DNA of 64,000 bases from Streptomyces sp. KL109B. Lineage in GTDB: Bacteria; Actinomycetota; Actinomycetes; Streptomycetales; Streptomycetaceae. The stretch lies in contig NZ_JASERL010000005.1 of NCBI RefSeq assembly GCF_030766935.1, positions 124,001 through 188,000 on the forward strand, in the 5' to 3' direction. The translations under genes were made by a program, and so were the position numbers. The notes under the pieces are model-generated. The model searched no databases, had not been told where the DNA came from, and saw nothing but the letters and a program-made list of their open reading frames with translations. This document shows, one piece after another, positions 23,607 through 31,472 of this stretch. Each line of letters opens with the position of its first letter. Positions within the stretch are counted from its first letter, which is position 1.

Positions 23607-24848
23607 TCAGAGCAGGTTCCGCCAGGGCCTGGTGGGCGGCGTCGGGGCGGCTTCCTCGCCGCGGGCGCGGGCGTGGGCGTCGGGGTGGTGGACGTACGTG
23701 GGGGTGCTCGGCCCGTCCTCGTACGTGCGGTGGAAGACGGGGGTGGTGGAGCCGGAGAGCGGGGGCACGATCCACGACCAGTCGGCGCCGACGGCGCGGC
23801 CGCGGGACTCCTCGCGGGCGAGGTGGGTGAGGAAGCGCCGCGACTCGGTGTGGTGGTCGGTCATGGTGACGCCGGCGCTGTCGAAGGAGTGCAGGACGGA
23901 GCGGTTCAGCTCGACGAGGGCGCGGTCCTTCCAGAGCGAGCGGTCGGTGGAGGTGTCGAGGCCGAGGCGGTCGGCGAGGTAGGGCAGGAGGTTGTAGCGG
24001 TCGCTGTCGGCGAGGTTGCGGGCGCCGATCTCGGTGCCCATGTACCAGCCGTTGAAGGGGGCGGCGCCGTAGCAGACGCCGCCGATCTCCAGGCACATGT
24101 TGGCGAGCGCGGGCACCGCGTGCCAGCGCAGGCCGAGCCCGGACCACCAGTCGAACTCCGGGTGGTGGAGGTCGACTTCGAGGACGGCGTCGGCCGGCAG
24201 CTCGAAGGGGCGGGGTGGCCGGTGCTGGTCCTGTTGGATCAGCAGCGGCAGTACGTCGAAGGGGCTGCCGGCGCCGCCGCGCCAGCCCAGGCGGCGGGCG
24301 TACGCGGTGAGTCCGGCGCCGCGCGGGTCGCCGATGATGTGGCCGTCGCGCTGTACGTAACCGGCGTAGCGGATGAGCTGTTCGTTCCAGATCCGGGGCC
24401 CGGGGCGGCCGGGGTGGTCGGGGGCGAAGACGGTGATGAGCGGTCGGATCCGGCCGCCGGGCGCCGCCTCCCGCAGGTGCTCGGCGCAGGCGTCGGCGAG
24501 TGCCTCGGCGGTGGTGAGGTGGCGCAGGTCGCGTACGTGCAGGGACTGCCAGTAGAGGCGTCCTATGCAACGGTTGGCGTTGCGCCAGGCGACGCGGGCG
24601 CCGAAGACGAGTTCCTGCGGGGTGTGGGTGTACGTCCCCGTGGCCGCGAGCTCGGCGTCCACCTCGGCGAGGCGGGGGGCCGGGTCGCCGAGGTCCTGCT
24701 CCGCGTGGTGCTGGCGGATGAACGCGGCGGCGGTGTGGGCGACTTCGGCGGAGTGGTGGGGTGGGGCGGGGGCGTGGACCGTGGCCCGGTCCGGGGCGAG
24801 CGCGAGCCAACCGGCCGCTTCCTCGCGCAGGTTGCGGTTGCCTCGCAT
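23607..24848 (-). CDS. nos: Bacterial nitric oxide synthase oxygenase
   Basis: A 413-residue oxygenase-only NOS that makes NO and citrulline from arginine, using electrons from separate reductases. The haem-thiolate motif WRNANRCIGR (Cys94) is intact. GWYMGTEIGARNL contains the substrate-binding glutamate, and DHHTESRRFL plus GADWSWIVPPLSGSTTPVFH form the pterin/dimer end. ATG 24848 is chosen because GGGGG precedes it; GTG 24878 is an alternative. No thaxtomin-type nitration genes (P450, NRPS) adjoin it, unlike the plant-pathogenic streptomycete locus. hmp and nsrR lie about 18 kb away. The C-terminal ~35 residues are Arg/Ala/Pro-rich. Confidence 0.95.
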   Translation of the reverse strand: MRGNRNLREEAAGWLALAPDRATVHAPAPPHHSAEVAHTAAAFIRQHHAEQDLGDPAPRLAEVDAELAATGTYTHTPQELVFGARVAWRNANRCIGRLYWQSLHVRDLRHLTTAEALADACAEHLREAAPGGRIRPLITVFAPDHPGRPGPRIWNEQLIRYAGYVQRDGHIIGDPRGAGLTAYARRLGWRGGAGSPFDVLPLLIQQDQHRPPRPFELPADAVLEVDLHHPEFDWWSGLGLRWHAVPALANMCLEIGGVCYGAAPFNGWYMGTEIGARNLADSDRYNLLPYLADRLGLDTSTDRSLWKDRALVELNRSVLHSFDSAGVTMTDHHTESRRFLTHLAREESRGRAVGADWSWIVPPLSGSTTPVFHRTYEDGPSTPTYVHHPDAHARARGEEAAPTPPTRPWRNLL

Positions 24849-25056
24849 GGTGCGCCCCCAGCGGTTCGGTGTCCACACCGCTGCGAGACAACCACATGTC
24901 CGTCCCGGTGGGTGGCGGGTTACGGGGGCGCGGCGAACTGTTCAAGGGCGCGCGGCGCGTCGCCGCGCGCCCCGCTGCGGCGGGGCGTGTGCCGCGCAGG
25001 GGGTGCGCTGTGCCGTGACCGACACCCGTCGTCGTTCCTATTGCGCGGCACCGTGC

Positions 25057-25104
25057 GCCGCCTTGCCCACCCTGCCGCCCAAGGCGGCAGATGGCCCAAG
25101 GCGG
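25057..25104 (-). repeat. 48-bp dispersed repeat module with internal hairpin (copy A)
   Basis: The reverse complement of this segment matches 60572-60619 at 47 of 48 positions. Its core CTGCCGCC-TTG-GGCGGCAG forms a strong stem-loop. It lies in the roughly 590-nt gap upstream of nos (24849-25437), in which I see repeats but no gene. Confidence 0.85.
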
Positions 25105-25223
25105 GTGCGGCCCACCGCCACGGGTGGGGAGCCGGGGGTGGCACCCCGTCGGGCCGACGCCCCCGGAGGGGGCGGGTGGGTGGGAGATGGGGCCGGGCGA
25201 CCATCCGGGCGCGCGACGGCCGT

Positions 25224-25270
25224 TCAAGCCCCTGCGGCGATTGAGCAGCGGGGTCCGGGGCAGCGCCCCG
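25224..25270 (-). repeat. Dispersed intergenic repeat copy (SIAAGA-type)
   Basis: The reverse complement of the unit at 48.0 and 60.4 kb: it begins TCAAGCCCCTGCGGCGATTG and runs into AGCAGCGGGG and GGGGCAGCGCCCCG. It directly abuts the 71-bp tandem repeat. Confidence 0.8.
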
Positions 25271-25412
25271 AGACCGCAACCCCGGTCCAGCACACCCAGC
25301 CCCGCCGACGATCGAGGCGCGGGGCCCGGGGCAGCGTCCCGAGACCGCAACCCCGGTCCGGCACACCCAGCCTCGCCGGCGTTTGAGGCGCGGGGTCCGG
25401 GGCAGCGCCCCG
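25271..25412. repeat. Tandem 71-bp direct repeat, two copies
   Basis: Units 25271-25341 and 25342-25412 both begin AGACCGCAACCCCGGTCC and end with a GGGGCAGCG-type hairpin. They differ mainly in the centre (CGACGATCGAGG versus CGGCGTTTGAGG). The array lies immediately after the 3' end of the FUSC gene, so it may end transcription of that gene. Confidence 0.85.
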
Positions 25413-25437
25413 AGGCGTGGGGGCGGTCGGCCGCCGG

Positions 25438-26928
25438 TTACGCCTCCCGCGCCCCGCGGAGCGGTACCGCCAACTCGGCCAGGGCCCGCTCCAACGCGTG
25501 GAGGTGGGCCAGCACCGGGTGTTCCACGTCGGCGGCGTGCGGCACCGCGACAGCCGCACGCGCGAAGGGCACATCCGCCGTGAGCACCCCCACCGCAACC
25601 TCCACCCGCTGACACGCGGCAGCGAGCCGCGCGTCGTGCGAGGCCTCCGGATCCGCGGCGACCGACGCCAACCCCCGTACCTCACGCGCACACTCGTCGA
25701 GCAACGCCAGCACCCGCCGCGCCCGCCCCTTGCGCGCCTTCATCGGGCTCAGCGGATGCACCAACGGCGCGAGCGAAAGCCGTACGCGCCCCAGGATGTG
25801 CTCCAGCTCGGCGACCCGCGGCCCCGGATCGGCCCCCGCGTCCCCGGCAAGCCGCGCCGCCGCCTCGGCGGTGCACGCGTGCACGCACCGCAACGCCCGC
25901 TCGACCCACGCCTCGGTCACCGCGTGCGTCGTCACCGGCATCAGCACCAGCACCGCGAGCACCGCGCCCAGCGACCCCACCGCCGTCTCCCCCACCCGCA
26001 GCGCCAGCAGCGCCGGGTCGAGCACGCCCAACAGCCCGTACAGCATGCTCGCCATGACGGTGACGGCGAGCATCATCCACGTGTACGAGACGTGCGCGGT
26101 GTAGAAGATCCCGAAGACGCTCACCGCGACGATCACGGCCGCCGCCACCGCGTGGTCGTGCAGCGGAACGGCGACAACGAACCCGAGCACGATCCCCAGC
26201 ACCGTCCCCAGGAACCGCCGAAACCCCCGCACCACCGTCTCGCCTCGCGACGTCGTCGCCACGAACACCCACCACGTGGCGCCCACCGCCCAGTACCACC
26301 GCTGGTCCGAGAGCAACTGGCCGACGCCGAGCGCGAAGGCCGCCCCCACGGTCGCCTGCACGGCCTGCCGCGTCGTGATCCGCGCGAGCCCCGTCCCCCC
26401 GGTCGGCGCGGGCACGCCCACCGGCGCCGGGAGCCGCCGCTCGTAGCACCACACCCCGAACCGGACGACGGCCGCCGCGCCGAGCGACAGCAGCACGGCG
26501 ACGTACAGCTCGGGCAGTTGGCGCGGCACCGTGTGCAGGAATTGCGCGGTGAAGAAGGTCATGAAGGCGAAGACGCCGAGCGAGTGCCCGCGCGGCCCCC
26601 ACCGCCGCGCGTACACCCCGGCCCCCACGACGGCGAGGAAGGCGAGGTCGCGGGCGACGGGCGCGTCGTGGAGCAGCGCCGCCACGGCGAGCACCGGCAG
26701 CCCGACGACCGGCAGCAGCGCCGTCGTGACGGCCTGCCCGCGCACGGTCGGGTCGGTGACGGTGAACAGGGCGAGCAGCGCGGCGAGCCCGCCGGTGATC
26801 GCCCCGGTCAGCGAGTGTCCGACCGCCCCGCACAGGGCGACCGCGAGCCCGATCCCCAGCACGCCCCGCGCAGCGAACCGCAACCGGATCCGCCCCGGGT
26901 CCGCCGCCACGAACGCCCTCTTCAGCAA
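25438..26928 (-). CDS. FUSC-family membrane transporter (aromatic acid exporter-like)
   Basis: A 496-residue protein with about 10-11 hydrophobic segments in two clusters and a hydrophilic helical C-terminus. This is the FUSC layout (fusaric acid resistance / YccS / ArAE family). Key segments include the first membrane block near residues 18-60 and a second block with RWYWAVGATWWVFVATTSRGET near residue 210, then RFLGTVLGIVLGFVV. It likely exports aromatic or other small amphipathic acids. The start is TTG 26928 behind a good GGAGGGG site. A putative leader peptide and terminator-like hairpin precede it. Confidence 0.85.
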   Translation of the reverse strand: MLKRAFVAADPGRIRLRFAARGVLGIGLAVALCGAVGHSLTGAITGGLAALLALFTVTDPTVRGQAVTTALLPVVGLPVLAVAALLHDAPVARDLAFLAVVGAGVYARRWGPRGHSLGVFAFMTFFTAQFLHTVPRQLPELYVAVLLSLGAAAVVRFGVWCYERRLPAPVGVPAPTGGTGLARITTRQAVQATVGAAFALGVGQLLSDQRWYWAVGATWWVFVATTSRGETVVRGFRRFLGTVLGIVLGFVVAVPLHDHAVAAAVIVAVSVFGIFYTAHVSYTWMMLAVTVMASMLYGLLGVLDPALLALRVGETAVGSLGAVLAVLVLMPVTTHAVTEAWVERALRCVHACTAEAAARLAGDAGADPGPRVAELEHILGRVRLSLAPLVHPLSPMKARKGRARRVLALLDECAREVRGLASVAADPEASHDARLAAACQRVEVAVGVLTADVPFARAAVAVPHAADVEHPVLAHLHALERALAELAVPLRGAREA

Positions 26929-26963
26929 AGTGCCCCTCCCGCTCCACGCGCTGACATGAGAAA

Positions 26964-26997
26964 GGCGCCGCGGAGACCCTTCCGGGTCCGCAGCGCC
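26964..26997 (-). terminator. Terminator-like hairpin between leader ORF and FUSC gene
   Basis: On the minus strand GGCGC-t-GCGGA-CCC pairs with GGG-tc-TCCGC-g-GCGCC around a GGAA loop, then TTTCTC follows. The stem sits 10 nt after the leader-ORF stop and 35 nt before the FUSC start, where an attenuator would be. Confidence 0.6.
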
Positions 26998-27006
26998 ATC
27001 GACTGC

Positions 27007-27063
27007 TCATATCTCAGCACCTGGGGGCCTCTGGTTCAACAGAGGCCGCTGGCGCTGAGCCAT
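27007..27063 (-). CDS. Putative 18-residue leader peptide upstream of FUSC gene
   Basis: ATG 27063 to TGA 27007 encodes MAQRQRPLLNQRPPGAEI, with the echo QRPLLN/QRPPG and a diproline that could slow ribosomes. The start codon lies in the loop of a perfect GCTGAGCC/GGCTCAGC hairpin (27054-27072). An internal 8-bp stem GGCCTCTG/CAGAGGCC (27026-27047) covers the middle codons. A GGTGCTGAG sequence occurs twice (minus strand, 27075-27067 and 27021-27013); the CTCAGCGCC segment between them could pair with either copy. CAGCGCC within it also complements the 5' arm of the terminator stem. The ribosome binding site is weak. Attenuation control is inference. Confidence 0.45.
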   Translation of the reverse strand: MAQRQRPLLNQRPPGAEI

Positions 27064-27233
27064 TGGCTCAGCACCCCGCCGCCACCCCACCGTCTCGCCG
27101 GGCCATCTGCCCACCCGGTCAAGAGGCCGCCGCCGCACGGCACATTTCCCGGCGACTGAGCCCGCAGTGCGGGGTGTTGGTGAAGTGACGGTGAAGCGGG
27201 TTTCGACCGCCCCGGACCGGCAACATCCCGCCC

Positions 27234-27773
27234 GTGACTCACCCCAGCGACGGCATTCCAAGAAATGCCCCATACGGTCCCGACGGGGCATATCCCCCGC
27301 CTCCGCCCCCGCAACCGCACCCTCATCAGCAGCGCCCCCATCCCCACGGGTACGACGGGTACGACGGCTACGACGGAAATCCGCCCCCGGCGTACCGCTC
27401 CGAGCCCGAGCGCCCGTACGAGCCCGTGCCGCACACCGGTTACGGCCAGAACGCCGGGTTCACCGCGTCCGGGCGTCCGCTGCGCAACCGCCGCGGCGGC
27501 GGTGCCGATCGGCTCGCGCTGATCATTCACACGCTGGCCGATATCGCCGCCATTTTCCTCGGACTGTGGATTCTGCTGTATTTGCTCGACGCGAATCAGT
27601 CGAATGTGTTCGTCGATTTCGTGCACGGTGTCGCCGATTGGCTGGCCGGCTGGTCGCAGGACATCTTCACGATGGACACCGAGGGGCTGCGGGTCTTCTT
27701 CAACCACGCGCTGCCCGCGGTGATCTACCTCGCGGTCGGCCACGGTGTCGCCGCCTGGATCCGCCGCCTTTGA
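27234..27773 (+). CDS. Small membrane protein with Pro/His/Tyr-rich N-terminus
   Basis: A 179-residue protein starting at GTG 27234. Residues 1-90 are low complexity (a run of six prolines, PHPHQQRPHPH, repeated GYDGYDGYDG). A transmembrane segment follows at about 105-125 (LADIAAIFLGLWILLYLLDA), then a second hydrophobic region near the C-terminus (ALPAVIYLAVGHGVAAWI). The architecture resembles many actinomycete membrane proteins of unknown function. It is divergent from the FUSC leader region. I do not recognise a specific family. Confidence 0.7.
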   Translation: MTHPSDGIPRNAPYGPDGAYPPPPPPQPHPHQQRPHPHGYDGYDGYDGNPPPAYRSEPERPYEPVPHTGYGQNAGFTASGRPLRNRRGGGADRLALIIHTLADIAAIFLGLWILLYLLDANQSNVFVDFVHGVADWLAGWSQDIFTMDTEGLRVFFNHALPAVIYLAVGHGVAAWIRRL

Positions 27774-27797
27774 GTCACTCCCCCGGAAGTCCGGGGG

Positions 27798-28073
27798 CTA
27801 CGGACGCCCGACGCCCGCGCCTCCCCCGCGTTCCACGCCGCTCAGCACCTCCGCGTGCAGCGCGGCGAGGCCGTCGGGCGGCACGGGCACCGGGCTGCCG
27901 GTGAGGGTGTACCACTCGTCGGCGCCGGTGTACTGGACGGCGATCCGGGCGCGGCCTCCGGTCTCCCGGCTCGTGGTGACGGTGAGGTCCCCGGTGATGA
28001 CACCCACCTCGTCGGTCATGGCGCCGCCGGGCCCCGCGTGCACCTCGCCGGTGAGGGACTCGTCGCCCGTCAC
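27798..28073 (-). CDS. Small conserved-looking hypothetical protein coupled to HNH gene
   Basis: A 91-residue ORF whose GTG start (28073) overlaps the stop codon of the upstream HNH lipoprotein gene by 4 nt (GTGA). It has no signal peptide and no recognisable motif. A beta-rich middle (DLTVTTSRETGGRARIAVQY, then WYTLTGSPVPV) precedes a helical end. Coding is supported by the overlap and by third-position GC bias; function is unknown. Confidence 0.6.
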   Translation of the reverse strand: MTGDESLTGEVHAGPGGAMTDEVGVITGDLTVTTSRETGGRARIAVQYTGADEWYTLTGSPVPVPPDGLAALHAEVLSGVERGGGAGVGRP

Positions 28074-28813
28074 GCGGAGCACGTCCCCAGCATCGTCGTC
28101 AGCTCCGCCTTCTCGGCCTCGGTGACCGTCAGCTCGTACGTCGACTTCACCGACACCCACGACCTGCCGTACGTGCACCAGTAGCCCTTGTCCTCGGGCT
28201 GCCACTCGTCGGGTCCCTGGTCGCCCTTGGAGCGGTTGGAGTGGGCGGACACGGACAGGAGTTGGGGGTGCTTCAGGTCGTTGGCGAACGCCTTCCGCTC
28301 TTCCTGGGTCCACTTGTCGGCGCCGGAGCGCCAGGCGTTGGCGAGCGGCACGGTGTGGTCGATGTCGAGGTCGCCCGAGTCGGTGAACTTCTGGCCGTCG
28401 TAGACGCTGACCCAGTTCCCGGAGACGGCCCGGCACTCGTCGTCCTGCTTCACGTCCTTGCCGTCGCGCTTCAGGACGGCTTCGCGGGTGGTGCAGCCCT
28501 CGCCCTGCTCCTCCCAGTGCGGGAACTTCTCGCGGCTGTAGCCGGACATGGAGCCGTGCGGCGCCACCTTCAGTTCGGCGAGTTCGTCGCGGGCCCGGTC
28601 CGCGCTCGGCACTCCGGGCAGGGTGCCTTCCTGCGCGGGGGCGCCGCCGGACGCGGTCGCGCTCGCCGACGCCGAGGGGCTCGCGTCCCGCGCCGAGTCG
28701 TCGGAGGAGTCACCGCCCACCCCCTGGCATCCCGTGAGCAGCAGCGCCGCGAGCGCGGCCGGCACCACCGTCCGGCTCAACTGCCCGACCCTCGTACGTC
28801 CCTGAACCCGCAT
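28070..28813 (-). CDS. HNH-nuclease-like (DUF1524/GmrSD-type) lipoprotein
   Basis: A 247-residue protein with a signal peptide ending in LLTGC (lipid anchor), then a Ser/Ala/Asp-rich linker (about residues 30-60). The C-terminal domain contains DLDIDHTVPLANAWRSGA, LLSVSAHSNRSKGDQGPDEW and YWCTYGRSWVSVKSTY. The IDHTVPL plus N-R-SKGD pattern is the His-Asn-His fold of secreted DUF1524-type nucleases. It may degrade extracellular DNA. Six Cys residues remain after the lipobox. Confidence 0.82.
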   Translation of the reverse strand: MRVQGRTRVGQLSRTVVPAALAALLLTGCQGVGGDSSDDSARDASPSASASATASGGAPAQEGTLPGVPSADRARDELAELKVAPHGSMSGYSREKFPHWEEQGEGCTTREAVLKRDGKDVKQDDECRAVSGNWVSVYDGQKFTDSGDLDIDHTVPLANAWRSGADKWTQEERKAFANDLKHPQLLSVSAHSNRSKGDQGPDEWQPEDKGYWCTYGRSWVSVKSTYELTVTEAEKAELTTMLGTCSA

Positions 28814-28893
28814 GCCCCGCTACTCGCCTTCCCTCGACCGCTTCGAACATACGCAGCGTACGCGGCGGTCGACGGGGCGTCAGGAACCGGGGC

Positions 28894-28938
28894 GCGGCTC
28901 AGTGGGTCGCGGCTCAGTGGGTCGCGGCTCGGTGGGTC
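28894..28938. repeat. 15-bp tandem repeat carrying repeated stop codons
   Basis: Three units of GCGGCTCAGTGGGTC (third unit GCGGCTCGGTGGGTC). On the minus strand the unit encodes T-H-(stop or R)-A-A, so the hydrolase ends inside the array. A point change in the stop-bearing unit would extend the protein by another AATH. Confidence 0.85.
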
Positions 28939-29510
28939 GAGGCGAGCAGCTTCAGCACGTCGTCCGTCGTTCCGGTCTCGCCGAGGCGCGGGAAGATCCG
29001 CTCGACGCTGCCCCGGTGTCCTTCGGCGTCGAGGTCGGTCATGGCGTCGGTGGCGAGGGTGACGTGGTAGCCGTGCTCGTGGGCGGCGCGGGCCGTGGAC
29101 TCGACGCCGATGCTGGTGGCGACGCCGGTCAGGACGATCTGCGTGACACCTCGACGGCGCAGGTGGAGGTCGAGGTCGGTGCCGTAGAACGCCGACCAGT
29201 TCCGCTTGGTGACGACGATGTCCTGCGGGTGTCCGGCGAGCGCGTCGGTGATCTGGTCCCAGCCCTCGGGCATGGCACGGCCGCTGCCCGGGGTCTCGGT
29301 GCGGCCGGGCGTGGCGTCGGAGCCGTCGGCGGCGAGGGTGACCCGGACCAGGACGACCGGGAGTCCGGCGGCCCTGAAGGCGTCGGCGAGGCGGGCGTTG
29401 CGGTCGACGACGTCGGGCAGGGTGTGTGGGGCGCCGGAGACACCCATGAGGCCCTTCTGGAGGTCGATGACGACGAGGGCGGTCTTGGGGTCGAGGGTGC
29501 TGAGAGACAC
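28914..29510 (-). CDS. Isochorismatase-like hydrolase lacking the catalytic cysteine
   Basis: A 198-residue isochorismatase-fold protein. Asp in ALVVIDLQKG (about residue 16) and Lys in VVTKRNWSAFYGTDL are present. The cysteine of the usual T-x-x-C-V-E motif is replaced by Gly in GVATSIGVESTARAA. Loss of the Cys is normal for true isochorismatases but not for nicotinamidase-type amidases. It could therefore be a non-amidase hydrolase or an inactive relative. GTG 29510 follows AAGGAAG. The C-terminus is set by a tandem repeat. It is downstream of the MFS/MarR pair on the same strand. Confidence 0.82.
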   Translation of the reverse strand: MSLSTLDPKTALVVIDLQKGLMGVSGAPHTLPDVVDRNARLADAFRAAGLPVVLVRVTLAADGSDATPGRTETPGSGRAMPEGWDQITDALAGHPQDIVVTKRNWSAFYGTDLDLHLRRRGVTQIVLTGVATSIGVESTARAAHEHGYHVTLATDAMTDLDAEGHRGSVERIFPRLGETGTTDDVLKLLASTHRAATH

Positions 29511-29545
29511 GTGAACTTCCTTGTGGTTGTGCTGTGTTGAGAGAC

Positions 29546-29593
29546 AAGGGGAGGTAGAAGGGGAAGTAGAAGGGGAGGTAGAAGGGGAAGTAG
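29546..29593. repeat. Four 12-bp tandem repeats
   Basis: Four units alternating AAGGGGAGGTAG and AAGGGGAAGTAG, in the gap between the MFS stop and the hydrolase start. Read on the minus strand the unit is pyrimidine-rich. Confidence 0.9.
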
Positions 29594-29601
29594 TACGGGG
29601 G

Positions 29602-31002
29602 TCAGTCCTGGCCCACCCTGCGCACCGCCCGGTCGGCCACGGTCACCAGGAGCAGCAGCACCGACACCACGACGAGCATCCAGGCCAGTTCGTGCAGTCC
29701 GGCCGTGTCGGCGCCGGCCTTGAAGAACGCGGCGTTCGCGGCGGAAGCGAGCAGGGCGCCGAGGTAACTGAAGGTGCGCAGCAGTCCGGCGGAGGCGCCG
29801 GTGCGCTCCGGGTCGGCCTGGGCGTAGAGGGCGTTCTGGTTGGCGAGGCCGACGAGGCCCTGCGGGATGCCGAAGACGGCGCCGATGACGACGAGCAGCC
29901 AGATCGGGCTGGCGGAGCCGAGGCCCAACAGGGCGGACACGCCGACCAGTTGGGCGATGCCGCCGACGATCAGTTTGCCGCGCACCTGCGGGTGGCGGCC
30001 GGTGAGGACGGTGACGCCGATGGCCACCAGGGACATCGGCAGGAGCAGCAGTCCGGCCTGTTCGGGGCCGAGGCCGCGGCCGTCCTGGAGCCACTGGCTG
30101 TAGCCGTAGAGGAACGCGTACGACGTGGTGTAGGCGAGGAGTTGGCGCGCGTACGTGGCGAGCAGCGGGGTGTTTCCGCTGAGGACGCGGAGGTCGATGA
30201 ACGGGTCGGCGGAGGCCAGCTCGCGGCGGGCGAAGACGGCGCCCGCGACGGCGCCGATCACCAGCAGGTACCAGTGGCCGGTCCCCGGCGACGTAAGGAA
30301 CAGCATGAACGCGGTGAGCGATCCGGCGAAGAGCAGCATGCCGGGCACGTCCGCCGAGCGGACGGTGTCGGTGTCCGCACCCGCCTTGACGTGCTTCGGC
30401 AGTCGCAGCGCGCCCAGGACGAGGCAGGCGAGCGACAGCGGCACGTTGATCGCGAAGATGAGGTGCCAGCCGCCGAGGCCGATGAGCACGCCGCCGAGGG
30501 TCGGGCCGATGACGGCGATGACCTGGTTGGAGACCGAGAGCGCGGCGAGGATGCCGCTGGGGCTCTTCATGCCGGTGCGCTCGGACTCGGTGCGCAGCAG
30601 GTACATGGAGGCCGGGTACGCGGCGGAGGTGCCGAAGCCGAGGAGGACCCGGGAGACGATCAGCACCCAGAAGCTCGGCGCGAGTACGCCGAGCAGGCCC
30701 GCGAGGCCGACGAGCGCCGTGCCGAGCAGGTAGAGCTTGCGCGGCCCGAACGCGTCGACGAGCCGGCCGATGACCGGCTGCCCGACGGCGGTGGCGAGAT
30801 AGAGCGCGGAGACGAGCCACGCGGTCTGGGACGGCGGGACGCCGAAGGCGTGGCCGATGGGGACGAGCGCGACCGCGAGCATCGACGAGTTGATCGGGTT
30901 GAGGATCGACCCGAGGATCATCGGCGCGACGAGCCGCCGGTCGAAGCCTTCGGCCGAATCCCGGTGGCGCAGGCTCCGGACGCGCTCGGCTATGCCACTC
31001 AC
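29602..31002 (-). CDS. MFS drug-efflux-type transporter
   Basis: A 466-residue major facilitator with about 14 membrane segments (DHA2-like). The loop 2-3 motif A appears as GRLVDAFGPRKLYLLG, and an antiporter motif C-like GPTLGGVLIGLGGWHLIFAINVP is present. GTG 31002 overlaps the MarR stop by 4 nt, forming a regulator-pump operon, a common arrangement in which the regulator senses the pumped compound. The longer reading frame upstream is antisense to other coding and is rejected. Confidence 0.9.
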   Translation of the reverse strand: MSGIAERVRSLRHRDSAEGFDRRLVAPMILGSILNPINSSMLAVALVPIGHAFGVPPSQTAWLVSALYLATAVGQPVIGRLVDAFGPRKLYLLGTALVGLAGLLGVLAPSFWVLIVSRVLLGFGTSAAYPASMYLLRTESERTGMKSPSGILAALSVSNQVIAVIGPTLGGVLIGLGGWHLIFAINVPLSLACLVLGALRLPKHVKAGADTDTVRSADVPGMLLFAGSLTAFMLFLTSPGTGHWYLLVIGAVAGAVFARRELASADPFIDLRVLSGNTPLLATYARQLLAYTTSYAFLYGYSQWLQDGRGLGPEQAGLLLLPMSLVAIGVTVLTGRHPQVRGKLIVGGIAQLVGVSALLGLGSASPIWLLVVIGAVFGIPQGLVGLANQNALYAQADPERTGASAGLLRTFSYLGALLASAANAAFFKAGADTAGLHELAWMLVVVSVLLLLVTVADRAVRRVGQD

Positions 31003-31454
31003 GCCTGGACCACCTCGTCGAGCAGCGCCATGGCCGTGATCACGGCCCGCAGCTGCTCCTCGTCGCCGTGTTCGGCGAGCCGCCCGGCGAGCCACGCCTG
31101 CCGGGCCTTGCGCACACCTTGCCTGCGCTCGCGCCCCGCGTCGGTGAGCGCGACCACGCGGCGCCGCCCGTCCTCGGGGTCGGGGTGCCGCTCGACGAGG
31201 CCGCGCTCCTCCAGGGCGATGACGTGCTTGGCCATGGACTGCGGCCGCACGTTCTCGATGGCGGCGAGGTCGCTGGCGGTGGACGGCCCGTACTTGTCGA
31301 GCCGGGAGAGCACGGACGCCTGCGCGGGCGAGAGCTCGCCCTCGGGGTCCACGTCGAGCGCCATCAGCTTGCGGCGGAGCCGGCTGATGATCACCCACAC
31401 CTCGTCGGTGGCCCGCGCTGCGAGCTCCTCGACCGATGCGTTGTCGTCGTTCAT
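30999..31454 (-). CDS. MarR-family transcriptional regulator
   Basis: A 151-residue winged-HTH protein. The recognition region is STASDLAAIENVRPQSMAKHVIALEERGLV and the wing DPEDGRRRVVALT. It likely represses the MFS pump with which it overlaps. ATG 31454 is only 1 nt after GGAGG, an unusually tight spacing, and no better in-frame start was found short of 31520, which would run the ORF through the palindrome. A long palindrome just upstream is the likely operator. Confidence 0.88.
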   Translation of the reverse strand: MNDDNASVEELAARATDEVWVIISRLRRKLMALDVDPEGELSPAQASVLSRLDKYGPSTASDLAAIENVRPQSMAKHVIALEERGLVERHPDPEDGRRRVVALTDAGRERRQGVRKARQAWLAGRLAEHGDEEQLRAVITAMALLDEVVQA

Positions 31455-31472
31455 GCCTCCACGGTAAATCGA

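Noticed and set aside
23607..24848. Thaxtomin-type phytotoxin locus
   Set aside because: Only the nos gene is present; no txt-type NRPS, P450 or AraC regulator is seen in the flanks.
25057..25412. CRISPR array or insertion sequence
   Set aside because: The repeats are of different lengths, lack regular unique spacers, and no cas or transposase gene is nearby.
26929..27233. tRNA gene in the structured gap before the FUSC gene
   Set aside because: The hairpins do not assemble into a cloverleaf: there is no acceptor stem or T-loop GTTCRANNC in the right spacing. A leader/terminator arrangement explains them better.
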